Below, one piece after another: positions 42,578 to 50,835 of a stretch of 64,000 bases of DNA. The translations under genes and the position numbers were made by a program. The DNA comes from an uncultured Clostridia bacterium. Its GTDB lineage: Bacteria > Bacillota > Clostridia > TANB77 > CAG-508. The notes beneath the pieces are model-generated. The model was given only the letters and a program-made list of their open reading frames with translations. It did no database searches and had not been told where the DNA came from. Position 1 is the stretch's first letter. Each line of letters starts with the position of its first letter. The DNA lies in assembly GCA_934167445.1 (NCBI GenBank), contig CAKPKJ010000001.1, positions 1 to 64,000 on the forward strand. The letters run 5' to 3'.

Positions 42578-43792
42578 ATGAGAGTATATTTGAGTGATAA
42601 AGAGTTGGCAGAAATAACTGTCAAACAAGGAAAAGATGCACATATGTTTGAATATTATATAGGAAGCATAAAAATAGGTGTGTTAGATGAACGAGTAATG
42701 CAAAATAATATACTAATGTTAGATGCAGTAAAAGACAAATATGTTGCAGAAAAAATTGAAAAAGCAATAGATTCTATGCCAAGAGAAAATATACTACAAG
42801 AAATTCAAGAAGATAAAGATATTGAAGATTATATAAATAAAAAGTATGGAGAAATTGAAAAAGTTCAAAATGTTAGAAAGATTGATCTTGATAAAGAAAT
42901 AGAAAATGAGAAAAAAGTAAAAAAATCTGAAAAAGATAAAAAAACCACAACAAAACCAGCAATAAAGCAAAGTGTAAAATTAGATGAAAGAGCAAATGAT
43001 GTAAGCTCGATGAGAAGATGGCTAGGAGGAAATATCCCAGCAGAATTTGATAGGATTGGTGTGGTAGAAAGCTCAGATATGAAAGAATATGGTGGAAAAA
43101 ACACAACAAGATATTCATTGGTATTAATGGATAAAGACGGAAATATAGAACCAGCTGAAAAATATCTACCACAATTAAAACAAAGGACAACAAGAGGCAA
43201 CAATCCTACAAAAGAAAGCTATCAAGTAAGAACAGATGGAAAAGTTGAACAAGATGCAGTACTTAGTGAATACCAGATGGGTGATAAAATAATTCAATTG
43301 GACAATAAGCAATATGGAAGAATTAGCTTGGAAATAGGAAAAGAAGCAAGAAATTCCACAGAGACTGTTTCTCAAGAAGTAAGAGGAGAAAATACATTAT
43401 TTGCAACAAGTAAGACTCAAAGGAGTGTAATAGGGGAATATAAAGAAAATGGGGAAGATACTGTAGAAGAAAATATTAAAGAAGCAGATGCGCATAAAAA
43501 AGAAAACCCAGAATGTGAAGAACTTAGAACAGAAGATATAGATGGAGATGCAACTACACAATCACATACACATAACGAAATTATCTTAGAGGACGGAAGT
43601 AAAATATCTTTTGAAAGATTAGCGGTAAGATGGGGATTGTTTGATGATAATGGACAACCAGATATTGAAAATGCGAAAACAAAATATTTAGAAAAATGCG
43701 AAGAAAAAGTAGATGCAAGTCCAGAACAAATAATAGATGAACTAGATGAAGAGCTAGATGACCCAAGAGCAGTAGAGACTAGAAGAAGATAA
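42578..43792 (+). CDS. Large charged cytoplasmic protein of unknown function
   Basis: This 404-aa protein has no membrane segment. A first region (residues 1-100) with a YYIGSIKIGVLDERVMQNN stretch is followed by a Lys/Glu linker, then a middle region with MRRWLGGNIPAEFDRIGVVE and RYSLVLMDKDGN, and an acidic end. I recognise no family. The middle part looks globular and possibly nucleic-acid or peptide binding, but nothing proves it. GAGGTAATG lies upstream. It follows rimO by 66 bp. Confidence 0.75.
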   Translation: MRVYLSDKELAEITVKQGKDAHMFEYYIGSIKIGVLDERVMQNNILMLDAVKDKYVAEKIEKAIDSMPRENILQEIQEDKDIEDYINKKYGEIEKVQNVRKIDLDKEIENEKKVKKSEKDKKTTTKPAIKQSVKLDERANDVSSMRRWLGGNIPAEFDRIGVVESSDMKEYGGKNTTRYSLVLMDKDGNIEPAEKYLPQLKQRTTRGNNPTKESYQVRTDGKVEQDAVLSEYQMGDKIIQLDNKQYGRISLEIGKEARNSTETVSQEVRGENTLFATSKTQRSVIGEYKENGEDTVEENIKEADAHKKENPECEELRTEDIDGDATTQSHTHNEIILEDGSKISFERLAVRWGLFDDNGQPDIENAKTKYLEKCEEKVDASPEQIIDELDEELDDPRAVETRRR

Positions 43793-43875
43793 AACATATA
43801 AAGTAAAATATTGCCAAGTAAAAATTTAAGTGATATAATGAAAAAGTACAAAAGGTAAATTGAAGAGGTGGAAAG

Positions 43876-44211
43876 ATGACAACATTACTTGCACTAATAT
43901 ATATATTAATATTTGTTATATTTGCATTAGTTGCATATGCAGTTTTGCAAATAAAATTATTTGGTATGAAAGTAAAAGATTTTTGGTCTTTTATAGAAGC
44001 AAACCAAATGTTAGATAAATTATCAAAATTTGCAAAACAATATGAAAATATGTCACCACAAGAGCAAATTATATATTTAGCGGAAGCGGAAAAGATATTT
44101 AAAGCATTTGACAATGTTCCAAATGAATTGTGGGAAGAAGAGTATCAAAAATATAAAGAAGTTTTAAATAAATATCAAGACATAAAAATGTTAAGATGGG
44201 CTCAAAAATAA
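43876..44211 (+). CDS. Small single-helix membrane protein of unknown function
   Basis: This 111-aa protein has one N-terminal helix (about residues 3-26) and a cytoplasm- or outside-facing helical domain containing SFIEANQMLDKLSKFAKQYE and LAEAEKIFKAFDNVP. No known family is evident. GAGGTGG lies 6-7 nt upstream. It follows the charged protein by 83 bp and ends at a strong terminator, so the two may share a transcript. Confidence 0.75.
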   Translation: MTTLLALIYILIFVIFALVAYAVLQIKLFGMKVKDFWSFIEANQMLDKLSKFAKQYENMSPQEQIIYLAEAEKIFKAFDNVPNELWEEEYQKYKEVLNKYQDIKMLRWAQK

Positions 44212-44220
44212 TTTTTATAT

Positions 44221-44262
44221 AAAAAAGAAACCTATAATAAATTTTATATAGGTTTCTTTTTT
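44221..44262. terminator. Bidirectional terminator
   Basis: A 16-bp perfect stem (44221-44236 with 44247-44262) has A-rich and T-rich flanks on both sides. It serves the + strand gene before it and the minus-strand HD gene after it. Confidence 0.9.
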
Positions 44263-44271
44263 GCAATATTA

Positions 44272-44808
44272 TTAAAATTTTATTATTAATAAACTCATAA
44301 GAGCATATGTATAACGAATTGCCTTTTTCATAAATAATCGTGATTTTAGAATGTCAAAAGATTCTGATAATGCACAATATTTATCTACAAAAGTTAATAT
44401 AAATCCTTCAATAGATTTGGGAAATTCAATAGTAACTGGCCACATATGTTTAATAATAATATCTTTTTCTTTTTCATTTAAATCAAATAGTTTACAAGCA
44501 TTTTTGCAAGCTGTTTGACCATGTGTAAAAGCATGAAGTCCCTTTCTATCTGGTTGACGTACTCTCCAATCATATAAAAATAAATCGTGTAACATAGCAG
44601 CTCTAGCAGCAGATTTATAATCCAAATGGTATTTTTTACAGATTAGGTAACAATAATATGCGGCACAGTAGCAGTGCTCAAAACATGATGTTTCATAATG
44701 CTGCTTGTATTTTTTCATTTCTTGAACTGTTGAGTTAGATATTAATGGCTTTATAATTTGTTGAAATTCATCATCTTTTTCACTAAGTTCTTTTATATAT
44801 TCTTTCAT
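44272..44808 (-). CDS. HD-domain phosphohydrolase-like protein
   Basis: This 178-aa protein has an HD signature: a CFEHCYCAAYY segment, MLHDLFLYDW near residue 92 with the paired His-Asp, and HAFTHGQTACKNA. HD proteins are metal-dependent phosphohydrolases acting on nucleotides or second messengers; the substrate here is unknown. GAGGAATTTC lies upstream of the ATG on this strand. It is a single-gene unit. Confidence 0.82.
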   Translation of the reverse strand: MKEYIKELSEKDDEFQQIIKPLISNSTVQEMKKYKQHYETSCFEHCYCAAYYCYLICKKYHLDYKSAARAAMLHDLFLYDWRVRQPDRKGLHAFTHGQTACKNACKLFDLNEKEKDIIIKHMWPVTIEFPKSIEGFILTFVDKYCALSESFDILKSRLFMKKAIRYTYALMSLLIIKF

Positions 44809-44922
44809 TAGAAATTCCTCTCTTGTTAAATAAGACTAATATATTTTATGCACTTCTTTTCAATTATAACACATAATGATTACAAAAAACAACAAAAAAT
44901 ATAATAAATTTTAATCAAAATA

Positions 44923-44951
44923 TTGCATTAATTATCCAACAATAGTATAAT
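44923..44951 (+). promoter_or_regulatory. Sigma-A promoter for the GT2 gene
   Basis: TTGCAT at 44923-44928 and TATAAT at 44946-44951 have 17-bp spacing, 57 bp before the start codon. Confidence 0.7.
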
Positions 44952-45007
44952 AAGAAATGTAGCATAATAATATTAAACAGAATATTATTAAAAAGAGAGG
45001 TAGAAAA

Positions 45008-46273
45008 ATGGATTATTTATATATACTAAGAGAAGCTCTAGTATGGATTATAACAATATTTTGGCTATATCAAGTATTGGTAAGTCTATGTTCATTAGTA
45101 AAAATTAAAGACAAACCATTAAAAGTAAAAAAAGATCATAGATTTATGGCAATAATACCGGCGCATAATGAAGAAGCGGTTGTAGGAAATTTGGTAGAAA
45201 GTTTAAAAGCCCAAAATTATAACAAAGATTTATATGATATATATGTAATTGCTGATAATTGCACAGATAATACTGCAAAAGTTGCAAAAGAAGCAGGAGC
45301 AATAGTTTATGAAAGATTTAATAATAGCAAAAAAACAAAAGGATATGCATTAGACTGGTTTTTACAACAAAAAATAAAAGAAGATGCTCCATATGATGCG
45401 TTTTTCGTATTTGATGCAGATAATATAGTAGATCCAAATTTTATTAAAAATATGAATGTTAAATTATGCCAAGGTGAAGATGTAGTACAAGGATACAGAG
45501 ACATAAAAAATCCAACAGATAGTTGGGTTACTGCAGGATATGCTTTGTTCTATTGGACAATGCACAGATTTTATCATTTAGCAAGATATAATTTAGGATT
45601 ATCACCATTATTAAATGGTACAGGTTTTATGGTAAGATTTGATGTTATAAAACCACAAGGTTGGGACACTTTAACATTAACAGAAGATATTGAATTCTCA
45701 TTAAAAAGAATAATAAAAGGTAAAAAATTAGGTTGGGCAACAGATGCAATAGTATATGATGAACAACCAGTAGGATTTAAACAAAGTTGGTCACAAAGAA
45801 GCAGATGGACAGTAGGACATATGCAATGTATAAAAGAATATACTAAACAATTAGCAGTTGCAGCTAAAGAGAAGAAAACAATGATGAATTTTGATGGATT
45901 ATTATATATAGTTGGAAGTATTCCAATGTTTATAATAACAATAGTTTTATTATTAACAAACTTTTTAATGTATGGTGCTAAAGAAATGACAGAAATGGAA
46001 TTAATAATAAATATTTTAAGGTTTGCTATACCAACATTCCTATTACCAATAGGAACAGCAGTAATTGCAATGTATTTAGATAGAAGACCAATAAAACCAA
46101 TGCTAAAAGGATTAGCATGTTATCCATTATTTATGGGATCATGGCTATTGATAAACTTTAAATGTTTATTTAAAAGAGAAACAACTTGGGAAAAAATCAA
46201 TCACGTTCGTGATATTAAAATTGCAGATGCTGGATTACAAGTAGAACCAACAATGCAAGAAGGACAAAACTAG
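45008..46273 (+). CDS. Membrane glycosyltransferase, GT2 family
   Basis: This 421-aa protein has an N-terminal helix (about residues 7-30), a GT-A catalytic domain with AIIPAHNEEA, the VFDADN metal site, TLTEDIEFS and the SQRSRW (QxxRW-like) motif, then two to three C-terminal helices. This is the architecture of processive polysaccharide synthases. The product polymer is unknown. With the next two glycosyltransferases it may build an envelope glycan, but each has its own spacing and possible signals. Confidence 0.9.
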   Translation: MDYLYILREALVWIITIFWLYQVLVSLCSLVKIKDKPLKVKKDHRFMAIIPAHNEEAVVGNLVESLKAQNYNKDLYDIYVIADNCTDNTAKVAKEAGAIVYERFNNSKKTKGYALDWFLQQKIKEDAPYDAFFVFDADNIVDPNFIKNMNVKLCQGEDVVQGYRDIKNPTDSWVTAGYALFYWTMHRFYHLARYNLGLSPLLNGTGFMVRFDVIKPQGWDTLTLTEDIEFSLKRIIKGKKLGWATDAIVYDEQPVGFKQSWSQRSRWTVGHMQCIKEYTKQLAVAAKEKKTMMNFDGLLYIVGSIPMFIITIVLLLTNFLMYGAKEMTEMELIINILRFAIPTFLLPIGTAVIAMYLDRRPIKPMLKGLACYPLFMGSWLLINFKCLFKRETTWEKINHVRDIKIADAGLQVEPTMQEGQN

Positions 46274-46331
46274 ATTAGACAATTAAATTGTAAAATAATT
46301 TTAATTAAAAATATCACTAAAAAATCATTGG

Positions 46332-46373
46332 AAATAGAGATTTTATAAAATTATAAAAATCTCTATTTTTTTT
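46332..46373 (+). terminator. Intrinsic terminator after the GT2 gene
   Basis: AAATAGAGATTTT at 46332-46344 pairs exactly with 46356-46368, followed by T residues. Confidence 0.85.
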
Positions 46374-46469
46374 GAAGATTTAATGTTATAATATGGAACA
46401 TATAAATATTAACTAAAAGCAAAAAATAAGTTTTTAGAATTTTAAATTAGGAAAGGAACGAAATAAAAA

Positions 46470-47936
46470 ATGAAAGAAAAAACAATGCAATATTTAAAAG
46501 AAAATTGGCTATTTATTGCAATAATTTTAATCGGAACAATATTCTTATTAATACCAGCATTTCACAGCAATATATGGTTTGACGAATCATACAGCGTGGC
46601 AATTGCAAATCATTCATTTAGCGAAATTTGGACAATTGGCTCACATGATGTTCATCCGATTTTATATTATTGGATGCTAAAAGTAATAAATTTAATATTT
46701 GGCCAAAATATAATAGTGTATAGGATATTTTCAGCATTAGGAATAGTAACACTAGGAGTAATAGGATTAACACACATAAAAAAAGATTTTGGAAAAACAA
46801 CAGGTTTGTTATTTACATTTTTTAGCTTCTTTTTACCTGCAATGCTAAATTATGCAATAGAAATAAGAATGTATTCTTGGACAATAGTTTTTGTAACATT
46901 AATGGCAATTTATTTACGTAGATTTATAAAAAATAAAGACTTTAAAAATGCATTATTATTTGGAATATTTAGTATAATAAGTTGTTATATGCATTATTAT
47001 GCACTAGTTACAGCTGGAATAATCAATTTAGGGTTAATAATATATGTAATAGTAAAAAGAAAAGAATTTTCAAAAGATATAATAAAGAAATTTGCTATAA
47101 TAGAAGTAGCACAAGTAGTTTTATATTTACCATGGCTAGTTGTGTTTATAATGCAAGCATTAAGAGTTGGATCAGGTTTTTGGATAACAATTGAATTTCC
47201 ACAAATATTAATTGATATATTAAATTTCCAATATAAAGGAAGTCAAGAACAATTAATACCAACAATATTTTCAATAGCATTATATGCATATGTTTTATAC
47301 ATAATAATAAAGAATATAAGAAAAAAAGAAGATATTAAAGAAGGATTGATACCATTAGGCATATATGTATTAGTGATAATTATAATGGCATTAGTTTCAA
47401 GAATAACACCTATTTTATATGCTAGATATTTATTTACGATAACAGGATTATTAATGTTTTCAATTTGCTATTTTATGTCCAAGGAAAACAATAAATTTAT
47501 TATTGGATTAATATGTGGAGCAATTATGATAATGTCAATTAGTAATTTAATATATAACGTAAAGGCTAATTATGATAAATCAAATGAAGAACCAATAAAA
47601 TATTTAAAAGAAGTTTTAAAACCAGAGGATGTAATAATTTATTCAGATATGGGAAATGGTGGAGTAGCAGCAACAAAGTTAAGTGAAAATAAACAGTATT
47701 TTATCAATTTGGGAAAATGGTCAATAGAAGAAGCTTATAAAGCATATGCACCACAAATGGGAGTGACAGAAAATATAGAAGAAGCTGTCAAAGATACAAA
47801 AGGAAGAATAGTTATTGTAGAAGGAAATTCAACGTTGTATGATAAAATGAAAGACAAATATAAAACAATATCAACTAAAAAATTTGAAACAAAATACCAT
47901 GATTATGTATATAATGTAATTGTTTTAGAAAAATGA
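46470..47936 (+). CDS. Polytopic GT-C glycosyltransferase (ArnT/PMT-like, GT39 or GT83 type)
   Basis: This 488-aa protein has about ten membrane helices and an external C-terminal domain of some 110 residues. The first external loop carries FDESYSVAIANHSF followed by SHDVHPILYYWML, the acidic and His motif of lipid-linked sugar transferases. It would use a polyprenyl-phosphate sugar outside the membrane. Acceptor and sugar are unknown. AAAGGAACG precedes the ATG. Confidence 0.85.
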   Translation: MKEKTMQYLKENWLFIAIILIGTIFLLIPAFHSNIWFDESYSVAIANHSFSEIWTIGSHDVHPILYYWMLKVINLIFGQNIIVYRIFSALGIVTLGVIGLTHIKKDFGKTTGLLFTFFSFFLPAMLNYAIEIRMYSWTIVFVTLMAIYLRRFIKNKDFKNALLFGIFSIISCYMHYYALVTAGIINLGLIIYVIVKRKEFSKDIIKKFAIIEVAQVVLYLPWLVVFIMQALRVGSGFWITIEFPQILIDILNFQYKGSQEQLIPTIFSIALYAYVLYIIIKNIRKKEDIKEGLIPLGIYVLVIIIMALVSRITPILYARYLFTITGLLMFSICYFMSKENNKFIIGLICGAIMIMSISNLIYNVKANYDKSNEEPIKYLKEVLKPEDVIIYSDMGNGGVAATKLSENKQYFINLGKWSIEEAYKAYAPQMGVTENIEEAVKDTKGRIVIVEGNSTLYDKMKDKYKTISTKKFETKYHDYVYNVIVLEK

Positions 47937-47946
47937 TAAAAAAACG

Positions 47947-47989
47947 AAAAAAAGTGAATGTTTTTTGAAAAAAGCATTTACTTTTTTTT
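47947..47989 (+). terminator. Terminator-like hairpin after the GT-C gene
   Basis: An AAAAAGTGAATG arm pairs with a CATTTACTTTTT arm (one mismatch region), with a long T-run. Confidence 0.7.
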
Positions 47990-48081
47990 GAAAATTGTAT
48001 AAAATATTGAATAGAAATGTCGAAATTTAAATGTAATATTTTAAACGAAAGAAAATATAATGAAAAAGAGGGAGATAAGAA

Positions 48082-49374
48082 ATGAAGATACTAATGTTGA
48101 CATGGGAATATCCACCAAGAGTTGTAGGTGGAATAGCAAGAGTGGTAAGTGATTTATCACATAAATTACATAAAGATGGACATGATGTAACTGTAATTAC
48201 ATACAGAGAAGGTGATGCACCATATTTTGAAGATGATAAAGGAATAAAGGTATATAGAGTTGATAACTATATGATAAATCCAAACAACTTTATAGACTGG
48301 ATTTTACAACTAAATTTCAATATGATAGCAAAAGCTAATGAAATAATGCAAGAACAAGGAAATTTTGACGTTATACATGCCCATGACTGGTTAGTAGCTT
48401 ATAGTGCAAAAACATTAAAAAATTCTTACAATATACCAATTGTTGCAACAATACATGCAACAGAAGCCGGAAGAAACAGTGGTATACATGATGAGCAACA
48501 ACGCTATATAAATGATACAGAATGGATGCTTACATATGAAGCTGCAGAAGTAATAGTAAATAGTAATTATATGAAAAATGAATTACAAAGATTATTTGGA
48601 TTACCATATGACAAAATAAATGTTGTGCCAAATGGAGTTAATCTAAATCTATTTAATGGAATAGAAAGAGATTATAACTTTAGAAGAAAATATGCAATGG
48701 ATAATGAAAAATTAATTATGTTTATGGGAAGACTTGTGTACGAAAAAGGTATTCAACATTTAATAGCAGCAATGCCTAAAATACTAGAAGGTTACCATGA
48801 CGCCAAACTTGTAATATGTGGTAAAGGTGGAATGGAAGAAGAACTTAAAAACCAAGTAAAAGCAATGGGAATAGAAAATAAAGTATGTTTTGCAGGATAT
48901 ATGAAAGGTAAAGATGTACAAAGAATGTATAAAGCAGCAGATGTGGCTGTGTTCCCAAGCACATATGAACCATTTGGAATAGTAGCATTAGAAGCAATGT
49001 TATCAGAAAGACCAATAGTGGTTTCTGATATAGGTGGATTAAATGAAATAGTAGACCACAAAAAGAATGGAATGAAAGCATATTGTGGAAATCCAAATTC
49101 ATTTGCAGATTCAATCTTAGAACTATTGTATGATCATAAGTTATGTGCAGACATAACAAGAGTTGCTAAAAATAAAGTTAGAAATGAATATAATTGGGGT
49201 AAAATAGCACAAGATACACATTTTGCATATCAAAAAGCAATTTGTCAATCTATGGCTGAAAAACAAAAAAGAGAATTGGAACAAGAAAGAGCAAGAAAAA
49301 CACAAAAAGCTAAAAACACAGAAAATGAAATTACTAACTTACTTAGCTTCAAAAAACGTCAGGCATATGCTTAA
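48082..49374 (+). CDS. GT4-family glycosyltransferase
   Basis: This 430-aa retaining transferase has the GT-B fold. It starts MKILMLTWEYPPRVVGGIA, the glycogen-synthase-like donor loop, and has HAHDWL, VPNGVNLNLF, GRLVYEKGI and the EX7E region PSTYEPFGIVALEA. It may make a glucan, such as a glycogen-like or cell-surface polymer. The last 50 residues form a charged coiled coil (KQKRELEQERARKTQKA) not typical of the catalytic fold. GAGGGAGAT lies upstream. Confidence 0.88.
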   Translation: MKILMLTWEYPPRVVGGIARVVSDLSHKLHKDGHDVTVITYREGDAPYFEDDKGIKVYRVDNYMINPNNFIDWILQLNFNMIAKANEIMQEQGNFDVIHAHDWLVAYSAKTLKNSYNIPIVATIHATEAGRNSGIHDEQQRYINDTEWMLTYEAAEVIVNSNYMKNELQRLFGLPYDKINVVPNGVNLNLFNGIERDYNFRRKYAMDNEKLIMFMGRLVYEKGIQHLIAAMPKILEGYHDAKLVICGKGGMEEELKNQVKAMGIENKVCFAGYMKGKDVQRMYKAADVAVFPSTYEPFGIVALEAMLSERPIVVSDIGGLNEIVDHKKNGMKAYCGNPNSFADSILELLYDHKLCADITRVAKNKVRNEYNWGKIAQDTHFAYQKAICQSMAEKQKRELEQERARKTQKAKNTENEITNLLSFKKRQAYA

Positions 49375-49551
49375 AAATATTAAGATAAAAATAATTGCAA
49401 TGTAAGAATATTTCTTATGTTGCAATTATTATAAAACTGCCAAAGGCTTGGTATCACTAAGATAAATGCTATAGTAAAAAATATAAAACTGCAGATTGAA
49501 AAACTTATTACAAAATAAAATAAATTTTTTCAAAAAAGTTTGAAAAAAGTA

Positions 49552-49580
49552 TTGACAATATTAAAAATAATTAGTATAAT
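49552..49580 (+). promoter_or_regulatory. Consensus promoter of the tRNA operon
   Basis: TTGACA at 49552-49557 and TATAAT at 49575-49580, exactly 17 bp apart, are a perfect sigma-A promoter 20 bp before tRNA-Val. The rest of the 49375-49600 gap shows no gene. Confidence 0.9.
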
Positions 49581-49600
49581 AAAACACGTCGAGAGAACAA

Positions 49601-49676
49601 GGTCGCTTAGCTCAGCTGGGAGAGCATCTGCCTTACAAGCAGGGGGTCACAGGTTCGAGCCCTGTAGCGACCACCA
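49601..49676 (+). tRNA. tRNA-Val (anticodon TAC)
   Basis: A full cloverleaf has acceptor GGTCGCT/AGCGACC, anticodon loop CTTACAA, T loop GGTTCGAGCC and encoded CCA. Confidence 0.97.
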
Positions 49677-49685
49677 TTCTTTTAC

Positions 49686-49762
49686 GGCCTGGTAGTTCAG
49701 TTGGTTAGAACGCTAGCCTGTCACGCTAGAGGTCGACGGTTCGAGCCCGTTCCAGGTCGCCA
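49686..49762 (+). tRNA. tRNA-Asp (anticodon GTC)
   Basis: A full cloverleaf has acceptor GGCCTGG/CCAGGTC, anticodon loop CTGTCAC, discriminator G (the Asp identity base) and encoded CCA. It is the second gene of the tRNA operon. Confidence 0.97.
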
Positions 49763-49785
49763 TTTTTTTATTTAAAAATAGCAAT

Positions 49786-49861
<76 letters not shown>

Positions 49862-49868
49862 AACATAT

Positions 49869-49908
49869 ATGAGTAGAAAAATTAAATTTATTTTCTACTC
49901 ATTTTTTT
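49869..49908 (+). terminator. Terminator of the tRNA operon
   Basis: ATGAGTAGAAAA at 49869-49880 pairs exactly with 49891-49902, followed by a T-run. Confidence 0.88.
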
Positions 49909-50046
49909 GATGGAATATTTACAATCGACAATTTTTGTAATATATTAGACTTGGAATATTCGGTAAGGTTTAATACAAATAGAAATAATATAACATATTC
50001 ATTTACAATAGGAGAAAATAGCCTTGAATATAAAATGATATTTTAA
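49909..50046 (+). pseudogene. C-terminal gene fragment downstream of tRNA-Phe
   Basis: An open frame of 45 codons without a start runs from the tRNA terminator to TAA at 50044. It reads D-G-I-F-T-I-D-N-F then an RFNTNRNNITYSFTIG segment. The alternation of polar and hydrophobic residues looks protein-like. No ribosome binding site or upstream part is present, so it may be the 3' relic of a deleted gene. The family is not recognised. Confidence 0.35.
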
Positions 50047-50054
50047 ATAAATAG

Positions 50055-50086
50055 AAAAAGCAAGCCACAATTGTAGCTTGCTTTTT
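50055..50086. terminator. Terminator hairpin for the DUF5662 gene
   Basis: AAAAAGCAAGC at 50055-50065 pairs exactly with 50076-50086. A-rich and T-rich sides allow function on either strand. It lies just past the minus-strand gene end. Confidence 0.8.
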
Positions 50087-50113
50087 AACGAATGAGGTAT
50101 CAGCTAAGTAGAT

Positions 50114-50602
50114 TTAGGATACCAAAATGTTGCAATAGCTCAAGATTTGTTTGAACATTTCTTCAGGAAAATGGAAACGGTTTTGTTGTCGAGTAACAAC
50201 AAAGTCAATCAAATCCGTACCATAAATAGAAGAATTGGCATACCAGTCACAAACCATCTCAACAATGTCCATTTCAGACATCTGGGAAACATCTTCCCAA
50301 TGTTCGGGATAATGAGAATTGTTAAGATAGTGACGTTGCAACAGCTTTTGCTGTTCTTCTGGAAGCAATTTTTTGGCATCTTTCATTGAGGCGTAGCCAT
50401 CTTCGATTTTTGCCAAATCGTGCATCTCGTCTTTGTCAAAAAGCTTAGAGTTGTCGTGGGTGCTACCACGTTGCAAAATCTCTAAAGCCTTACCATCTTC
50501 ACCAATTTCCCAAAAATGTTCTGCCATTTTAAGGCAACTGCTCAAAACAAATTTCTTGTGAATCATCGTTTGAGTGAGCATTTTTTTCATCGCAGTATCC
50601 AT
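50114..50602 (-). CDS. DUF5662 family protein
   Basis: This 162-aa soluble protein has the DUF5662 pattern: THDNSKLFDKDEM near residue 46, NSHYPEHWED and MDIVEMVCDWYA. The family is common in phages and Firmicutes; conserved His, Asp and Trp residues suggest a metal site, but its role is unknown. Codons are more mixed (GCC, CTC, GGT, TTG) than in neighbours, suggesting transfer. The start at 50602 has AAAGGAC 7 nt upstream. It has its own promoter and terminator. Confidence 0.8.
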   Translation of the reverse strand: MDTAMKKMLTQTMIHKKFVLSSCLKMAEHFWEIGEDGKALEILQRGSTHDNSKLFDKDEMHDLAKIEDGYASMKDAKKLLPEEQQKLLQRHYLNNSHYPEHWEDVSQMSEMDIVEMVCDWYANSSIYGTDLIDFVVTRQQNRFHFPEEMFKQILSYCNILVS

Positions 50603-50646
50603 TGTGTTGTCCTTTCGTTTTTGATACAATGTCTGACACTAAATTA

Positions 50647-50675
50647 ATTATAACATAGTAGACATAAAAAGTAAA
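50647..50675 (-). promoter_or_regulatory. Sigma-A promoter of the DUF5662 gene
   Basis: On the minus strand TTTACT (50670-50675) and TATAAT (50647-50652) are 17 bp apart. Confidence 0.65.
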
Positions 50676-50835
50676 TAAATGGTAAAAAATAGTATGAATT
50701 GCTGAAGTATAATATTTTTTAGAAATCATATAAACATCATAATTTGTTTTAAACTGACTTATCAGTATAAAGACTTTTTATAAAAAATATGATATAAAGA
50801 ATAAAAGAAAGAAGAAAGAAGAAAGAGGAATTGAA

